This document shows, piece by piece, positions 16,464 through 25,505 of a stretch of 64,000 bases of DNA (its first letter is position 1; every line of letters begins with the position of its first letter). The position numbers were made by a program, and so were the translations under genes. Origin of the DNA: CAVRAW01 sp963716135 (GTDB taxonomy: Bacteria; Planctomycetota; Planctomycetia; Pirellulales; JADZDJ01). Location of the stretch: NCBI GenBank assembly GCA_963716135.1, contig OY970289.1, forward strand, positions 2,852,001 to 2,916,000, in the 5' to 3' direction. A model generated the notes under the pieces. It was not told the DNA's origin. It searched no databases and worked only from the letters and a program-made list of their open reading frames with translations.

Positions 16464-17017
16464 AGGTCGGCGATCTAATCGGATTCTCTGGCGCGAACGT
16501 CGTCAGTGACATCATCAACGTCGGCACGTGGGGCATTCCAAGATATTCATTGAGTCATGTTGGCATCGTTGGTGAGCATGACCGTGAATTGGTGCTGTTT
16601 GAGTCCACGACGCTGGATACTTCGCCCTGCATTATCCAGGGCAAGCCGTTCAAAGGAACTCAGGCGCAGAACATTGCCGATCGAATCGCCAGCTACAACG
16701 GCAAAGTCTGGCACTATCCGTTATCGCGGTATCTCTATTCACACGAAGCGAATCGGCTAAATGGATTCCTACATACTCACATCGGAATCCCGTATGACGA
16801 GATCGGCGCTTTCCGCGCTTGCGATCACTTCGCATGGTGGGAACAGTTTCTCCACCCTGAAAATCTGAGCAGCATCTTTTGTAGCGAGTGGTGCGCGGCT
16901 GCGCACAACGAAATCGGTATCTTTCCAACTGCCGATGCAAGTCGCTGGAGTCCCAATCACCTAGTCCGCGAAGAGCGGTGGTTCGGCGTCATTCACCGTC
17001 CTTCAAGTTTGAACTGA
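16460..17017 (+). CDS. Permuted NlpC/P60-like (YiiX-type) peptidase, putative endolysin
   Basis: The 185-residue protein begins KVGDLIGFSGANVVS, contains SLSHVGIVG with His33, and IFCSEWCAAA with a Cys near residue 140. The order His before Cys and the GDLIGF opening match circularly permuted papain-like (YiiX/NlpC) enzymes, which cleave amide bonds in peptidoglycan or lipids. No signal peptide is present; release through the adjacent holin-like protein would be needed. It overlaps that gene by four bases. Planctomycetes have unusual, thin peptidoglycan, which makes the substrate interesting. The catalytic assignment is from motif spacing and is not certain. Confidence 0.65.
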   Translation: MKVGDLIGFSGANVVSDIINVGTWGIPRYSLSHVGIVGEHDRELVLFESTTLDTSPCIIQGKPFKGTQAQNIADRIASYNGKVWHYPLSRYLYSHEANRLNGFLHTHIGIPYDEIGAFRACDHFAWWEQFLHPENLSSIFCSEWCAAAHNEIGIFPTADASRWSPNHLVREERWFGVIHRPSSLN

Positions 17018-17028
17018 GGCATCGCACT

Positions 17029-17337
17029 ATGAAAATTCTTTTGGCCATCTTGCTGCTCTTCGCTGTTCTGACCGTGGGCCCATGCGTCAGCAACGCGCGC
17101 GGCAACACGCAAAATGGAAAACAAATCACCGTTGCACAATTATTTCACTGCCATCGCCACGACGATGTGGATTCCGATCCGCCAGCACAACCGCTCACTG
17201 ACCAAGCACCTCGCGAAATGGATGCCACGCTTTTGATTGTAGCGATCGGCGCTATCCTCTCTTCGACTGTCGGCTTGTGTGCAGGAATTGCCAAAGGCTA
17301 TCGCCAGCAGCATCGCCACCATCGTCGCCACAAATAA
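17029..17337 (+). CDS. Small membrane protein with two hydrophobic segments (lysis region)
   Basis: The 102-residue protein starts at ATG 17029, just after the peptidase stop. It has an N-terminal hydrophobic segment (LLAILLLFAVLTVGPC), a polar middle with HCHRHDD, a second hydrophobic segment (LLIVAIGAILSSTVGLCAGI) and a His/Arg/Lys tail. It may be a second holin or spanin component because of its place between lysis-type genes. No family is recognised. Confidence 0.55.
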   Translation: MKILLAILLLFAVLTVGPCVSNARGNTQNGKQITVAQLFHCHRHDDVDSDPPAQPLTDQAPREMDATLLIVAIGAILSSTVGLCAGIAKGYRQQHRHHRRHK

Positions 17338-17348
17338 CTGGAGCACCC

Positions 17349-17795
17349 ATGATAGTTTCGTTGACATCCTTTCTGTTGGTTGCATTCTCTGTCGGCTTCT
17401 TCGGCCTGTTGGCCTATGTCTCCGGCAAATGGTTTTTCGCCGTTGACCAGGAAGTCATCAAGATTCGTCGCGCGGCTGCGGTCGTTGCCGCGAATTTGAA
17501 GGAGCAAGGCTGGCCGGAAGAAATCACGTCGGCTTTGATCGATGTTTCAGTTAATGACCTCGCGTCGATGGGCGAGAAGCTTCACGACCTGGCCATTCTT
17601 TTCGAGAAGGGCGACAAGGCGATCATGTCCAAATTGAGCGTCATCGCCGATCGCGTGCTTGATGCGAAGCTCAAGACGCCTGAAGGCCGCGCATTGCTTG
17701 CCGCGAAGCTGCAAGATGTGGCGCAGGCAACCGACCCATCCATCACCAAAGCAATCGCTGCCACGGTCGCCAAAGCGGCCATGATTGCCGCTTAA
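17349..17795 (+). CDS. Membrane-anchored helical phage protein, function unknown
   Basis: The chosen start is ATG 17349, with GGAG nine bases upstream. The 148-residue product has one N-terminal membrane segment (LTSFLLVAFSVGFFGLLAYVSG). A mainly helical soluble part follows, ending in Ala-rich helices (ITKAIAATVAKAAMIAA). It lies in the run of small membrane genes at the left end and could belong to lysis or superinfection exclusion; neither is shown by sequence. Confidence 0.6.
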   Translation: MIVSLTSFLLVAFSVGFFGLLAYVSGKWFFAVDQEVIKIRRAAAVVAANLKEQGWPEEITSALIDVSVNDLASMGEKLHDLAILFEKGDKAIMSKLSVIADRVLDAKLKTPEGRALLAAKLQDVAQATDPSITKAIAATVAKAAMIAA

Positions 17796-17811
17796 AACGA
17801 AAGAAAGATAA

Positions 17812-18537
17812 ATGAGTTCTGATCCTACTGTTCAAGCACCTTTGATCCATTGTTTTCCCGGCGGCATCCGTCGCGGCGCTGGTTATGGTGCAACAGACGC
17901 CACCGCACTCGGCTCGTTAATCGTCGCCGAAGCTCTACCTGCGGCAGCGAATGAAACAATCGAGTTAGGCCCGCACGCTTTCGATTGTGGCTCAACGATT
18001 CCGTCCACCACACCCCGATATGTTGGCAGCGGAACGGCGACGACAGTGACAATCAATCAGACAATCGCATCACTAGCCAGTCTTGTTTCACGCTGTTGCG
18101 GCATGACGATCGTTGCATCGGATGCAACGATTAACCTTGATGATGCAGGAATCCGTGAACGGCCTCTATCCGCGCACTTTTGGATACTCTCACCAGGGTT
18201 TGACGTAGACACGAATCGAGTTGGGTATTGGCTAGTTTCGCCTGCATGGAACGGATTGACTCTGAGTCATGTACAAGCGTGGGTCTTTACGCCGGGCAGC
18301 GGCGGCAGTTTGACTACGATACGGCTCGACAGATACAGAAATGGTAGCTCTGTTGAAATGCTAAGCACCCGCGCCACGATCGACCACGGCGAACGGTCAA
18401 GCGAGACTGCTGCAACTCCGCCAGTTATCAACCCAGCATACGCCGATCTTGTGACAAGCGATTTGATAAAAATCACTGTTCCAGCCGTATCGACGACTGC
18501 ACCACAGGGCTTGTTTGTCACTTTAGATTTTTCCTGA
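17812..18537 (+). CDS. Phage protein of unknown function, beta-rich (appendage-like)
   Basis: The 241-residue protein is preceded by an AAGAAAGA purine stretch. It is Thr/Ser/Gly-rich with alternating hydrophobics (HFWILSPGFDVDTNRVGYWLVSPAWNGLTLSHVQAW) and no signal peptide or membrane segment, consistent with a beta-sandwich virion or carbohydrate-binding protein. No family is recognised. A 255-bp gap with a hairpin follows before terminase. Confidence 0.55.
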   Translation: MSSDPTVQAPLIHCFPGGIRRGAGYGATDATALGSLIVAEALPAAANETIELGPHAFDCGSTIPSTTPRYVGSGTATTVTINQTIASLASLVSRCCGMTIVASDATINLDDAGIRERPLSAHFWILSPGFDVDTNRVGYWLVSPAWNGLTLSHVQAWVFTPGSGGSLTTIRLDRYRNGSSVEMLSTRATIDHGERSSETAATPPVINPAYADLVTSDLIKITVPAVSTTAPQGLFVTLDFS

Positions 18538-18792
18538 TTCTCTGATTTGCTACCGCGAACTCACCGCTGTGGTCGCGCGGCACTCGTCTCATAACGGGTC
18601 CCTATTTGAGATTTTCTCTCTCACGGTCGGCACGGGGAGCCGTCGTTTCAAATATTTAGTCCGTCCGACGGCATGTTGCTGCAATTAGCAACGTGCCGGC
18701 TGCAATGCGACGGCAATCTTGATCGCGCATAGCGATCGTCTGCGCGTCGATTCTGACGCAAATCAAAGCGTGTACTTAGGGCCTTTCTCTCA
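18538..18792 (+). other. Intergenic region before terminase with an 11-bp hairpin
   Basis: The region contains an 11-bp stem (one G-U pair) with a six-base loop at 18670-18697 (GGCATGTTGCT / AGCAACGTGCC), without a T-run. A GATCGCgcatagCGATC motif follows at about 18721. It may be a transcript end or a packaging (cos/pac) signal, since it lies directly upstream of the terminase gene. No gene is seen. Confidence 0.4.
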
Positions 18793-20866
18793 GTGTCGGA
18801 ACGCTCACGCGATGTTGAACGAAAGCGAGAACAGCGAGCCAGCAAGCGCGTTGTTGTTATTCCGCAATGCGCGGATCGCGAACGACGCGAGCGGCTTGAG
18901 GCGGACGACGTAGCGTGGCTTAGGTTTTACTTCGGTCCCGATTCGGAAACGCCTGATCCGTTTACTTATGAGTTCACGGATCAGCAGTTGGAAATCATCT
19001 GCGACTTTGCGAGCGTTCTGCAATTCGGTGGCGATCAAGCAGAGGCAGCCAGTCGCGGTGAAGGTAAGACAACTATTCTGGAACGATTGCTTTTGAAGTA
19101 CGCCCTGCAAGGTGCCCTTTCGTATAGCGTGTTCTTCGCGAGCACAAGCGCGCTGGCTGATAATTCACTCGACACGATCAAAAGCGCACTCGAAACAAAT
19201 CCACTCTTGCTGGCCGACTATCCCGAAGTCTGTGTCCCAGTTCAGGCGCTAGAGAACACTCCGAATCGTGCTCACTACCAGTTGGTCAGCGGACGCCGGC
19301 ACGACAATGGCAAGCTTTTTGAAAACGAGCCCAGCCGTTTCAGTTGGTGCGGACAGGAAATCATCTTTCCCCGTGTGCCTGGCTCCCCATCGTCTGAAGC
19401 AATCATCGCGGCACGCGGGCTGGATTCATCCGTTCGTGGATTGAAGAAGCGCGGCAAGCGTCCCCAACTGGCTGCGATTGATGATCCAGAAACCGACGAT
19501 ACGCAACGCAATCCAGAGCAGGCCAAAAAGCTAGAAGAAAGGATCGACCGGGCGATCGGCGGCCTTGGTGGACAGAAACGCGCAATCGCGCGACTGATGG
19601 TGACAACGATTCCGAATCGGAATTGTGTCAGCTACAGGTTTACCGATCCAAAGCAGAAGCCAACTTGGAAAGGAAAACGATTCCGCTATTTGGTCAAACC
19701 ACCTGAACGCATCGACCTATGGGATGAATACGTTCAACTTCGATCGGCGGACCTCCAAGATTCTGCACAAGGCAGCGCTGACGAACACTGCCGTCGGTCC
19801 CATCAATTTTATTTGGACCGTCGCGCAGAGATGGACGCCGGGGCGGTCGTCGCCAATCCGAATCGTTTCAATCCCGAACTGTTGCCCGACGGATCGCAAG
19901 CGGAAGTATCGGCGCTTCAGCACTACTACAACGAAGTTCAAAGGATAGGACCGGAAGCTGTTGCCTGCGAATACGACAACGATCCGCCGGAGGAAGCTGG
20001 GCCAATCGAATCTGGCATTACAGCAAATCGAATACAGCGGCAAGTAAACGGGTTGGATCGGGGCATCATTCCGCCCGACTGTGTAAAGCTGACGCGCGGC
20101 ATCGACTGCCGAAAGACGGCGCTGCACTGGGTTGTTCGCGCGTGGCAATCTGATGGAACAGGATTCACTATCGACTATGGAATCCACGAGGTTCACGGCA
20201 CGACGTACGGCAGCGACGAAGGATTAGATGTCGCGCTCAAACGATCCATCCTTGAATACCTGGAAGAATCCAAAGACTTATATGCCGATGCGGGCGGCGA
20301 GATTCGCAAGATTGACAGAACGCTGATCGATGCCGGCTGGCGCACGGACGCGGTTTACGCGGCCTGCTTAGAAGCGGGACTGGGCGTACAACCAGTCAAA
20401 GGTTTTGGCAAATCTCAGGGTTGCGTCAGGCGCAAACTTCTCTGATATCCCGCGACGGACCGCCGATCGCAAACCGGGTGATGGCTGGTTTCTAACACGG
20501 CAAGGCAATGTTTGGCTCGTGGCGGCTGACGCCGACCGTTGGAAATCATGGGAACACGATCGTTGGCTGACTGCCCCCGGTAGACCGGGCTGCATGACGC
20601 TTTTCGGCAAATCGAGTGAAACAGAGCGTTTGTCGGATGATGAGAAATCACACTTCGGTTATGCCAAACACATCACTAGCGAAATCGAAGTTGACGATCA
20701 GCCCGGTCGCCGCTGGAAAACCAAAAGCCACAACAACCACTGGCTTGATGCCAGTTACTACGCCGACGTAGCGGCGAACATGGAGGGGATACGAGTTATC
20801 TCACCCGTCAAGATCACTACCCCACAACGACGACCAAGGACGCGAGTTAGTTACCTCGCGGCATAA
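18793..20866 (+). CDS. Terminase large subunit, interrupted by a frameshift near 20425
   Basis: Start GTG 18793 is assumed. The ATPase part has a Walker-A-like loop SRGEGKT (~86-92) and Walker B LAAIDDPE (~225). The nuclease part has GIDCRKTALHWVV and IDAGWRTDAVY with acidic metal ligands. The first frame ends at 20445. From about 20425 the following frame carries the normal continuation (GANFSDIPRR, then KTKSHNNHWLDASYYADVAANM), ending at 20866, so one +1 shift splits the gene. The intact ~690-residue protein would cut and pump DNA into the prohead. No small terminase subunit was recognised nearby. A programmed shift is unlikely because no slippery sequence is present. Confidence 0.85.
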
Positions 20867-21091
20867 ATGGCAAGAACCAAAGGCGCGAAGGCGATCACGG
20901 CAACAGCCGAAGTGATTTCGAGCCGTTGCCCGACATGCGGTAGTTCAGAACGCACCGCGTACGAGAATTCCGACTACCGCGAATACAGCGGGCAAGAATA
21001 CGTCGGCATTTGGTATCGCACAACTCGCTGTGCCAAATGTGGACAGGCTCGACGCGATCGTCAGAAGGAATATCCGGCTCTCACGAAATGA
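20867..21091 (+). CDS. Small zinc-ribbon protein
   Basis: The 74-residue protein carries CPTCGSSERT and CAKCGQARRDR, two CxxC knuckles spaced as in zinc ribbons, with basic residues at the end. Its ATG directly follows the terminase stop and its own stop overlaps the next start (ATGA), so it belongs to the packaging operon. It probably binds nucleic acid or assists terminase; the exact role is unknown. Confidence 0.7.
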   Translation: MARTKGAKAITATAEVISSRCPTCGSSERTAYENSDYREYSGQEYVGIWYRTTRCAKCGQARRDRQKEYPALTK

Positions 21092-21519
21092 ACAGAAATA
21101 ACAAAACCGGAATTGATTGGAGCGATCCAATACAGGTTAAGGCATACCAGCGAAAGTATGGCAAAGAATATCGTGCGAGGTCGCACGTCAAAGAAGCAAG
21201 ACGACGAAGAAGAAATTCCCCAGATGGAAAGAGACGGCACACGGAGTACATACGACGTTGGAAAACTGGTTGTACGCAAGAGCAGTATGAGTTCTTGCTG
21301 ACCAAACAGAACGGCGTATGTGCGGTTTGCAGCCAGATCAATGACTCTGGCAAACAATTGGCCGCCGACCATGACCACGAAAGTGGAAACATACGAGGGC
21401 TGCTTTGTTTTAAGTGCAACGTCGGGCTAGGGCTGTTTCAAGACGATCCCGATAGACTCGTAAGCGCGATTAGCTACCTCAGATCGCCGCCAATCATTCA
21501 GTATTCTTTGGCGGTTTGA
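21088..21519 (+). CDS. Recombination endonuclease VII-like HNH nuclease
   Basis: The 143-residue protein has a basic N-terminus (EARRRRRN) and the endonuclease VII core: CAVCSQ, the His-rich catalytic strand LAADHDHESGNIRGLLC, and CFKCNVGLGLFQDDPDRL. Four Cys form the zinc site and the DHDH residues form the beta-beta-alpha-metal centre. The family resolves branched DNA or nicks DNA during packaging, which fits its place after terminase. The start overlaps the zinc-ribbon stop. Confidence 0.9.
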   Translation: MNRNNKTGIDWSDPIQVKAYQRKYGKEYRARSHVKEARRRRRNSPDGKRRHTEYIRRWKTGCTQEQYEFLLTKQNGVCAVCSQINDSGKQLAADHDHESGNIRGLLCFKCNVGLGLFQDDPDRLVSAISYLRSPPIIQYSLAV

Positions 21520-21597
21520 AAAGAAAATAACTTTATCCTGATTTTATCGTGATGCGGTGGCGGTCATTTATCTAAAGAGGGACGGAGCATTTCCATA

Positions 21598-22272
21598 ATG
21601 GCACAAATCACCACGGTACTCCCACAGGACCAACACCCGACGGCGGTCGTCACGATTGGCGATTTGCTTTCAGTTCTGCCGGACACACTGCCAATCGACT
21701 TGAACGTGTGGATCGGCGGTCGCATTGCCCGCGATGGAAAGACAGCGAGCACCCTGGTTTTTCTAATTGAAAGCGAAGAAGAGCCCTCCGCCGAGATCAA
21801 GCAATACTTTAGCTCACTCGTGCAACCGCTCGGCATTCAAGCGACTGTCTCTAACGCTTGGCGGAATGAATCCATTACCGCCATGCGACTTTACAATCTG
21901 GGCCGGCTGATTGTTGACAAGTCCACTTGTCAATACACGGAGCTTCCTGGACCGATTGTTGCTCGCCCCGACATTACCGTCCAGGAAATCATAGCGAAGC
22001 TTCCTGACACAATCCCATTCACAGAAACACTATGGTTGACGGGCAGCCTGGTCAAAAACGGGTGGTCGTGCAAAGACGTTGACATTCTCGTGGGGAGCAC
22101 CACGGATTTCACAGACGCTGTTGCAGCAGCAACATTGAGTGCGATACGAAAGTTTTTTGTTGCCGTTCTGGAGTGTCGTGTAGATGTTGGTGCAAGAGTA
22201 ATGCCAGAACGGGAGCCGGTATTCGTGTTCAAGCTCTACGAATCCGGGAACAAATGCCCACTGCCAATCTAA
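21598..22272 (+). CDS. Protein with two nucleotidyltransferase-like repeats, function unknown
   Basis: The 224-residue protein has a ribosome site GAGGGACGGAG upstream. It contains two related halves: LNVWIGGRIARDGKTASTLVFL (~37-60) and TLWLTGSLVKNGWSCKDVDILV (~140-162). The second fits the G-S...D-x-D pattern of minimal nucleotidyltransferase folds; the first lacks the acidic pair. Each half begins with a D(L/I)..LPDT(L/I)P(I/F) helix. This suggests an internal duplication with one degenerate copy. The activity is unknown, and this is an odd gene among virion genes. Confidence 0.5.
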   Translation: MAQITTVLPQDQHPTAVVTIGDLLSVLPDTLPIDLNVWIGGRIARDGKTASTLVFLIESEEEPSAEIKQYFSSLVQPLGIQATVSNAWRNESITAMRLYNLGRLIVDKSTCQYTELPGPIVARPDITVQEIIAKLPDTIPFTETLWLTGSLVKNGWSCKDVDILVGSTTDFTDAVAAATLSAIRKFFVAVLECRVDVGARVMPEREPVFVFKLYESGNKCPLPI

Positions 22273-22880
22273 ATACGGAATTGGAAACATTTGTCACTGC
22301 GGGCTTACCCAATAGTAGCTGGTTTGCAACTAAGCAACTATGTGTAGGTGAGTTTGATCCTCCTTATCAGGACTACGCGCGTAGTTGGTTGCGATTCAAT
22401 CTTAGTTCTATTCCGACCATCGCAACGATCGTGTCCGCGTCTTTGACGACGTATCCCATCTGGATGATTGGGAATGCTGGCTATTTTACTTTTGTCCTCA
22501 CCATCACGCGATCAACCGATATAACGTGGACCAGCGGTCTGACTTGGAACACCGCTCCGTCCGTTGGTACTGCTGTCTCCATATTTGATATGGCCGATGT
22601 GGATTACAGCGGTGGCTTCAATCCAATTGTATTTGACGGTCTTGGCTCGACAGTTCAGTCTGCTCTCGCGACTGGAAAACTGTCCCTCCGAATTGCCGCT
22701 GATGTGCCTGATGGGGCGACGGGTCAGATTATTTTCACGAACAGTGGATATCCCGGAGTCGATCCCGCAGTGATTACACGCCTTGACGTGACATATACAG
22801 TCCCCTCAGCGGGTAGACCTGGCATTCGTACAAGCGGCCTTATGAACAACAGTGGCCTTTTGATCGGCGGAGGAATGTAA
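22254..22880 (+). CDS. DNRLRE-like beta-sandwich virion/adhesion protein
   Basis: ATG 22254 lies 19 bases inside the preceding gene. The 208-residue protein resembles DNRLRE/disaggregatase-related domains: an early YARSWLRFNLSSIP strand, ITWTSGLTWNTAPSVG, and a late LSLRIAADVPDGATGQIIFTNSGYPG. Such domains bind glycans on cell surfaces. A Gly/Met-rich tail (GLLIGGGM) ends it. It is a candidate receptor-binding or capsid decoration protein. The family call is from pattern only. Confidence 0.55.
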   Translation: MPTANLNTELETFVTAGLPNSSWFATKQLCVGEFDPPYQDYARSWLRFNLSSIPTIATIVSASLTTYPIWMIGNAGYFTFVLTITRSTDITWTSGLTWNTAPSVGTAVSIFDMADVDYSGGFNPIVFDGLGSTVQSALATGKLSLRIAADVPDGATGQIIFTNSGYPGVDPAVITRLDVTYTVPSAGRPGIRTSGLMNNSGLLIGGGM

Positions 22881-23861
22881 ATGGCGAATACGGGATTCAA
22901 AGGCGTTGATGTTCGCCAAACTGGTAGTCAATTGGTCTTTCGTGTCTCGCTCAAAGACTCATCCGGCGTCAGGCTGACAACGGGGACGACTACACTCTAT
23001 CTGTACGAATTGCAGTCCGACGGAACATTGAAGAGTTATGACTTCAATGACAACTCTTTTAAGACGGGCACACTGACAACTGAAACTGCCACAATGACCC
23101 ATCGGTCTGGCAATAACGGAGCCACGACTACCGGAATTTGGACTTACGCGCTCTCTACTTTGACGGGTTTCACTGTCGGTGGAATTTACTTTGCTGCTGT
23201 CAGAAATTCCGGTGCCACTCCGGCCCAACAGGAGCGAGAGTTTCAATATGGCGGAGACCAAGGTGATTTGGTCGTTACAGCCAACGGAACTGGCGTCGGA
23301 GAATTGAACACCGATGTCAAGATGATTAAAGGAACAACTTCAGCCGGTGCGGCTGGCTACGTCGGTCTTGACTGGGGCAATGTGAATGCACCAACCACGA
23401 CTGTCGTACTCAGCGGAACCACCATCGGTACGTTGACGACGTACACAGACAATACGCCACAGACCGGCGATGCTTATGCACTGATAGGTGAAACTGGTTC
23501 CGGCCTCACTTCTCTCGCCCCAGCTTCAACTGCGCTTTCGACGGCTGAATGGACGAATTCTCGCGCTGCCAAATTGGACAATTTGGATGCTGCTGTTTCC
23601 TCTGTTAGCAGCGGCGTTGTAGGCAGCGGAGCCGACAACGTCACGCTCACCTTTACGGCGGACTCGAATCCAATCGCGGACGCTGATGTTTGGGTGACGG
23701 TAGATTCCGAAGGTGAGAATGTTGTCGCCGGCACGCTCCAAACTAACAGCTTAGGTCAAGCGACGTTCTTACTTGATGCGGGTCTGCCTTATTACGCCTG
23801 GCTACAAAAGGACGGCGTTAATCCAATTCGTGGTGAACTCTTCACAGCAGTAGCCGACTGA
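22881..23861 (+). CDS. Phage appendage protein with Ig-like C-terminal domain
   Basis: The 326-residue protein is Thr/Ser/Gly-rich. Its N-terminal ~110 residues (LVFRVSLKDSSGVRLTTGTTTLYLYE) look like the upper-baseplate/BppU-type domains of fibre proteins. The middle has LDWGNVNAPTTTVVLSGTTIGT, a repeat-like motif common in phage tip proteins. The C-terminus (VTLTFTADSNPIADADVWVTVDSEGE, GQATFLLDAGLPYYAWLQKDG) resembles a carboxypeptidase-regulatory or Ig-like fold. It directly follows the DNRLRE-like gene and is probably another surface structure. Confidence 0.6.
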   Translation: MANTGFKGVDVRQTGSQLVFRVSLKDSSGVRLTTGTTTLYLYELQSDGTLKSYDFNDNSFKTGTLTTETATMTHRSGNNGATTTGIWTYALSTLTGFTVGGIYFAAVRNSGATPAQQEREFQYGGDQGDLVVTANGTGVGELNTDVKMIKGTTSAGAAGYVGLDWGNVNAPTTTVVLSGTTIGTLTTYTDNTPQTGDAYALIGETGSGLTSLAPASTALSTAEWTNSRAAKLDNLDAAVSSVSSGVVGSGADNVTLTFTADSNPIADADVWVTVDSEGENVVAGTLQTNSLGQATFLLDAGLPYYAWLQKDGVNPIRGELFTAVAD

Positions 23862-23862
23862 T

Positions 23863-24093
23863 ATGACACAAATTTTTAGCACCCAGATTGCCAGTGTCTC
23901 TTTTGCAAAAGAACAACTGATCCGTCTGGAAACGCTACTCGCCGAAAACGTCGGCGTGGCGGAAATTCGGCAAGGCGATCGTGTGATTCGCTATGACGAC
24001 TTGCTCAAGCAGTATAGCTATTGGGAATCGCGCGTGGCGACCGAAGAGGGTTCGCGACCACGATCAATGAACATAAATCTGGGCAACTTCTAA
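23863..24093 (+). CDS. gpW-like head-tail connector protein
   Basis: The 76-residue protein has two helices around a short hairpin: KEQLIRLETLLAENVGVAEIRQGDRVIRYDDLLKQYSYWESRVA. Length, layout and position directly before portal match lambda gpW, which seals the head and starts the neck. The gene starts one base after the preceding stop and its own stop overlaps the portal start (TAATG). Confidence 0.8.
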   Translation: MTQIFSTQIASVSFAKEQLIRLETLLAENVGVAEIRQGDRVIRYDDLLKQYSYWESRVATEEGSRPRSMNINLGNF

Positions 24094-25505
24094 TGTCGCT
24101 TCTCGACAAGCTCAAAAGCAAATTTTCTTTAGGCGGTAGCGGATACGACGCGGTTCAAGATAAGAACCGCCGCGCTCCGGCCACTGGCATTCTTCGCAGC
24201 GAAGATGCAGAGTTGAATCCAACCGATCGTCGCAAGCTGGTCTCTGCTAGTCGCGATCTGCACCGCAACTATGCCATCGCTGCATGGATGGTGCGGCGGC
24301 ATCTGGATTACGTTTCTACATTCAACTTCAGGGCTCGTTCTGGCAATGACGCGCTCGATAGTCAAATCCAGCGGTTGATGACCTGGTGGATGAATCCCGA
24401 CAATTGCGACGTGACCGGCCGTTTCTCTCTGCCAAAACTGATCCGGCTGGCGGAAATGCGCCGCACTGTGGATCAGGACGTATTGCTGGTGAAGCTGAAT
24501 GACGGCCGCATTCAAGCAATCGAAGGCGATCGCCTTCGTACTCCGGCCGGCGGCTTGCCCGATGGATTGAAAGCATCGGACCTGGTGCATGGCGTGCTGT
24601 TAGATGACTTCGGTAAAGCGCGGCAATACTGCGTTTGCAAGCGCGGTAAGACCAGCGACATTGTTGGCAGCCCATCGACGTTCACTTTTGAGCGATTAGT
24701 TGATGCATCGAACGCATACCTATTCGGTTACTTCGATCGGTTCGATCAAGTGCGCGGAATCAGCCCGCTCGCTGCCGCGCTCAACACGATGCGCGATACG
24801 TATGAATCGTTCGATTATGCACTTGCCAAAATGAAGATCGGCCAGATGTTCGGCCTGTCGATCTTTCGCGACAAGTCCGAACAGTTGGCGGAAGTATCAA
24901 CGGACGAGAGCACCGGCTACGACATCGACTTCGGCAAAGGTCCGGTGCTGCTGGACCTTGATCCGGGCGACCGGGCCGAATTCCTGGAGAGCAAATCACC
25001 GTCGAGCGAGTTTCGCCAGTTCTCGGAAGTGATGATCCAAGTTGCACTGAAGTCGCTCGACATTCCGTACAGCTTCTACGCAGAAAACTATACGAACTAT
25101 TCCGGCAGCCGGCAGGCGCTTTTGCAATACGAACTGTCCGCCAAGATCAAACAGGCGGATGTGCAATCGCTGTTGGACCATCTGACGGCTTGGCGAATCT
25201 CACTGTGGATTCAGGACGGTTTGATTGACGCCGATCTGCGTGATATCCGCTGGCAGTGGATGCCGGCTGGCATCTCCTGGATTGACCCGCTGAAAGAAGT
25301 CAACGCCAACATCGCAGCGATCGGTGCTGGCCTGCAAAGCCGCACGAGCATCCTGTTGGAACAGGGCATCGACTTCTACGAACTGTGCGACGAAATCGCC
25401 GCTGAACAACAATACATGACCGAGCGTGGCATCTCTCCGATCGCCGCGCCGGCACAAGTCACTATCACTGAGAGCGACAATGCCACACCAGCAACCGCAG
25501 CTTAG
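24093..25505 (+). CDS. Portal protein (lambda gpB family)
   Basis: The start is ATG 24093, overlapping the gpW-like stop; an ATG at 24021 would lie inside that gene. The 470-residue protein has the family sequence SRDLHRNYAIAAWMVRRHLDYVS, a DQDVLLVKLNDGRIQAIEGDRL block, LAAALNTMRDTYESFDYALAKMKIG, and the late SFYAENYTNYSGSRQALLQYE. It forms the dodecameric ring through which DNA enters. Its 3' end overlaps the protease gene by 26 bases. Confidence 0.93.
   Translation: MSLLDKLKSKFSLGGSGYDAVQDKNRRAPATGILRSEDAELNPTDRRKLVSASRDLHRNYAIAAWMVRRHLDYVSTFNFRARSGNDALDSQIQRLMTWWMNPDNCDVTGRFSLPKLIRLAEMRRTVDQDVLLVKLNDGRIQAIEGDRLRTPAGGLPDGLKASDLVHGVLLDDFGKARQYCVCKRGKTSDIVGSPSTFTFERLVDASNAYLFGYFDRFDQVRGISPLAAALNTMRDTYESFDYALAKMKIGQMFGLSIFRDKSEQLAEVSTDESTGYDIDFGKGPVLLDLDPGDRAEFLESKSPSSEFRQFSEVMIQVALKSLDIPYSFYAENYTNYSGSRQALLQYELSAKIKQADVQSLLDHLTAWRISLWIQDGLIDADLRDIRWQWMPAGISWIDPLKEVNANIAAIGAGLQSRTSILLEQGIDFYELCDEIAAEQQYMTERGISPIAAPAQVTITESDNATPATAA

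Noticed and set aside
18793..20866. Programmed frameshift in terminase
   Set aside because: No slippery heptamer or hairpin near 20425; other genes in the window show similar unexplained shifts.
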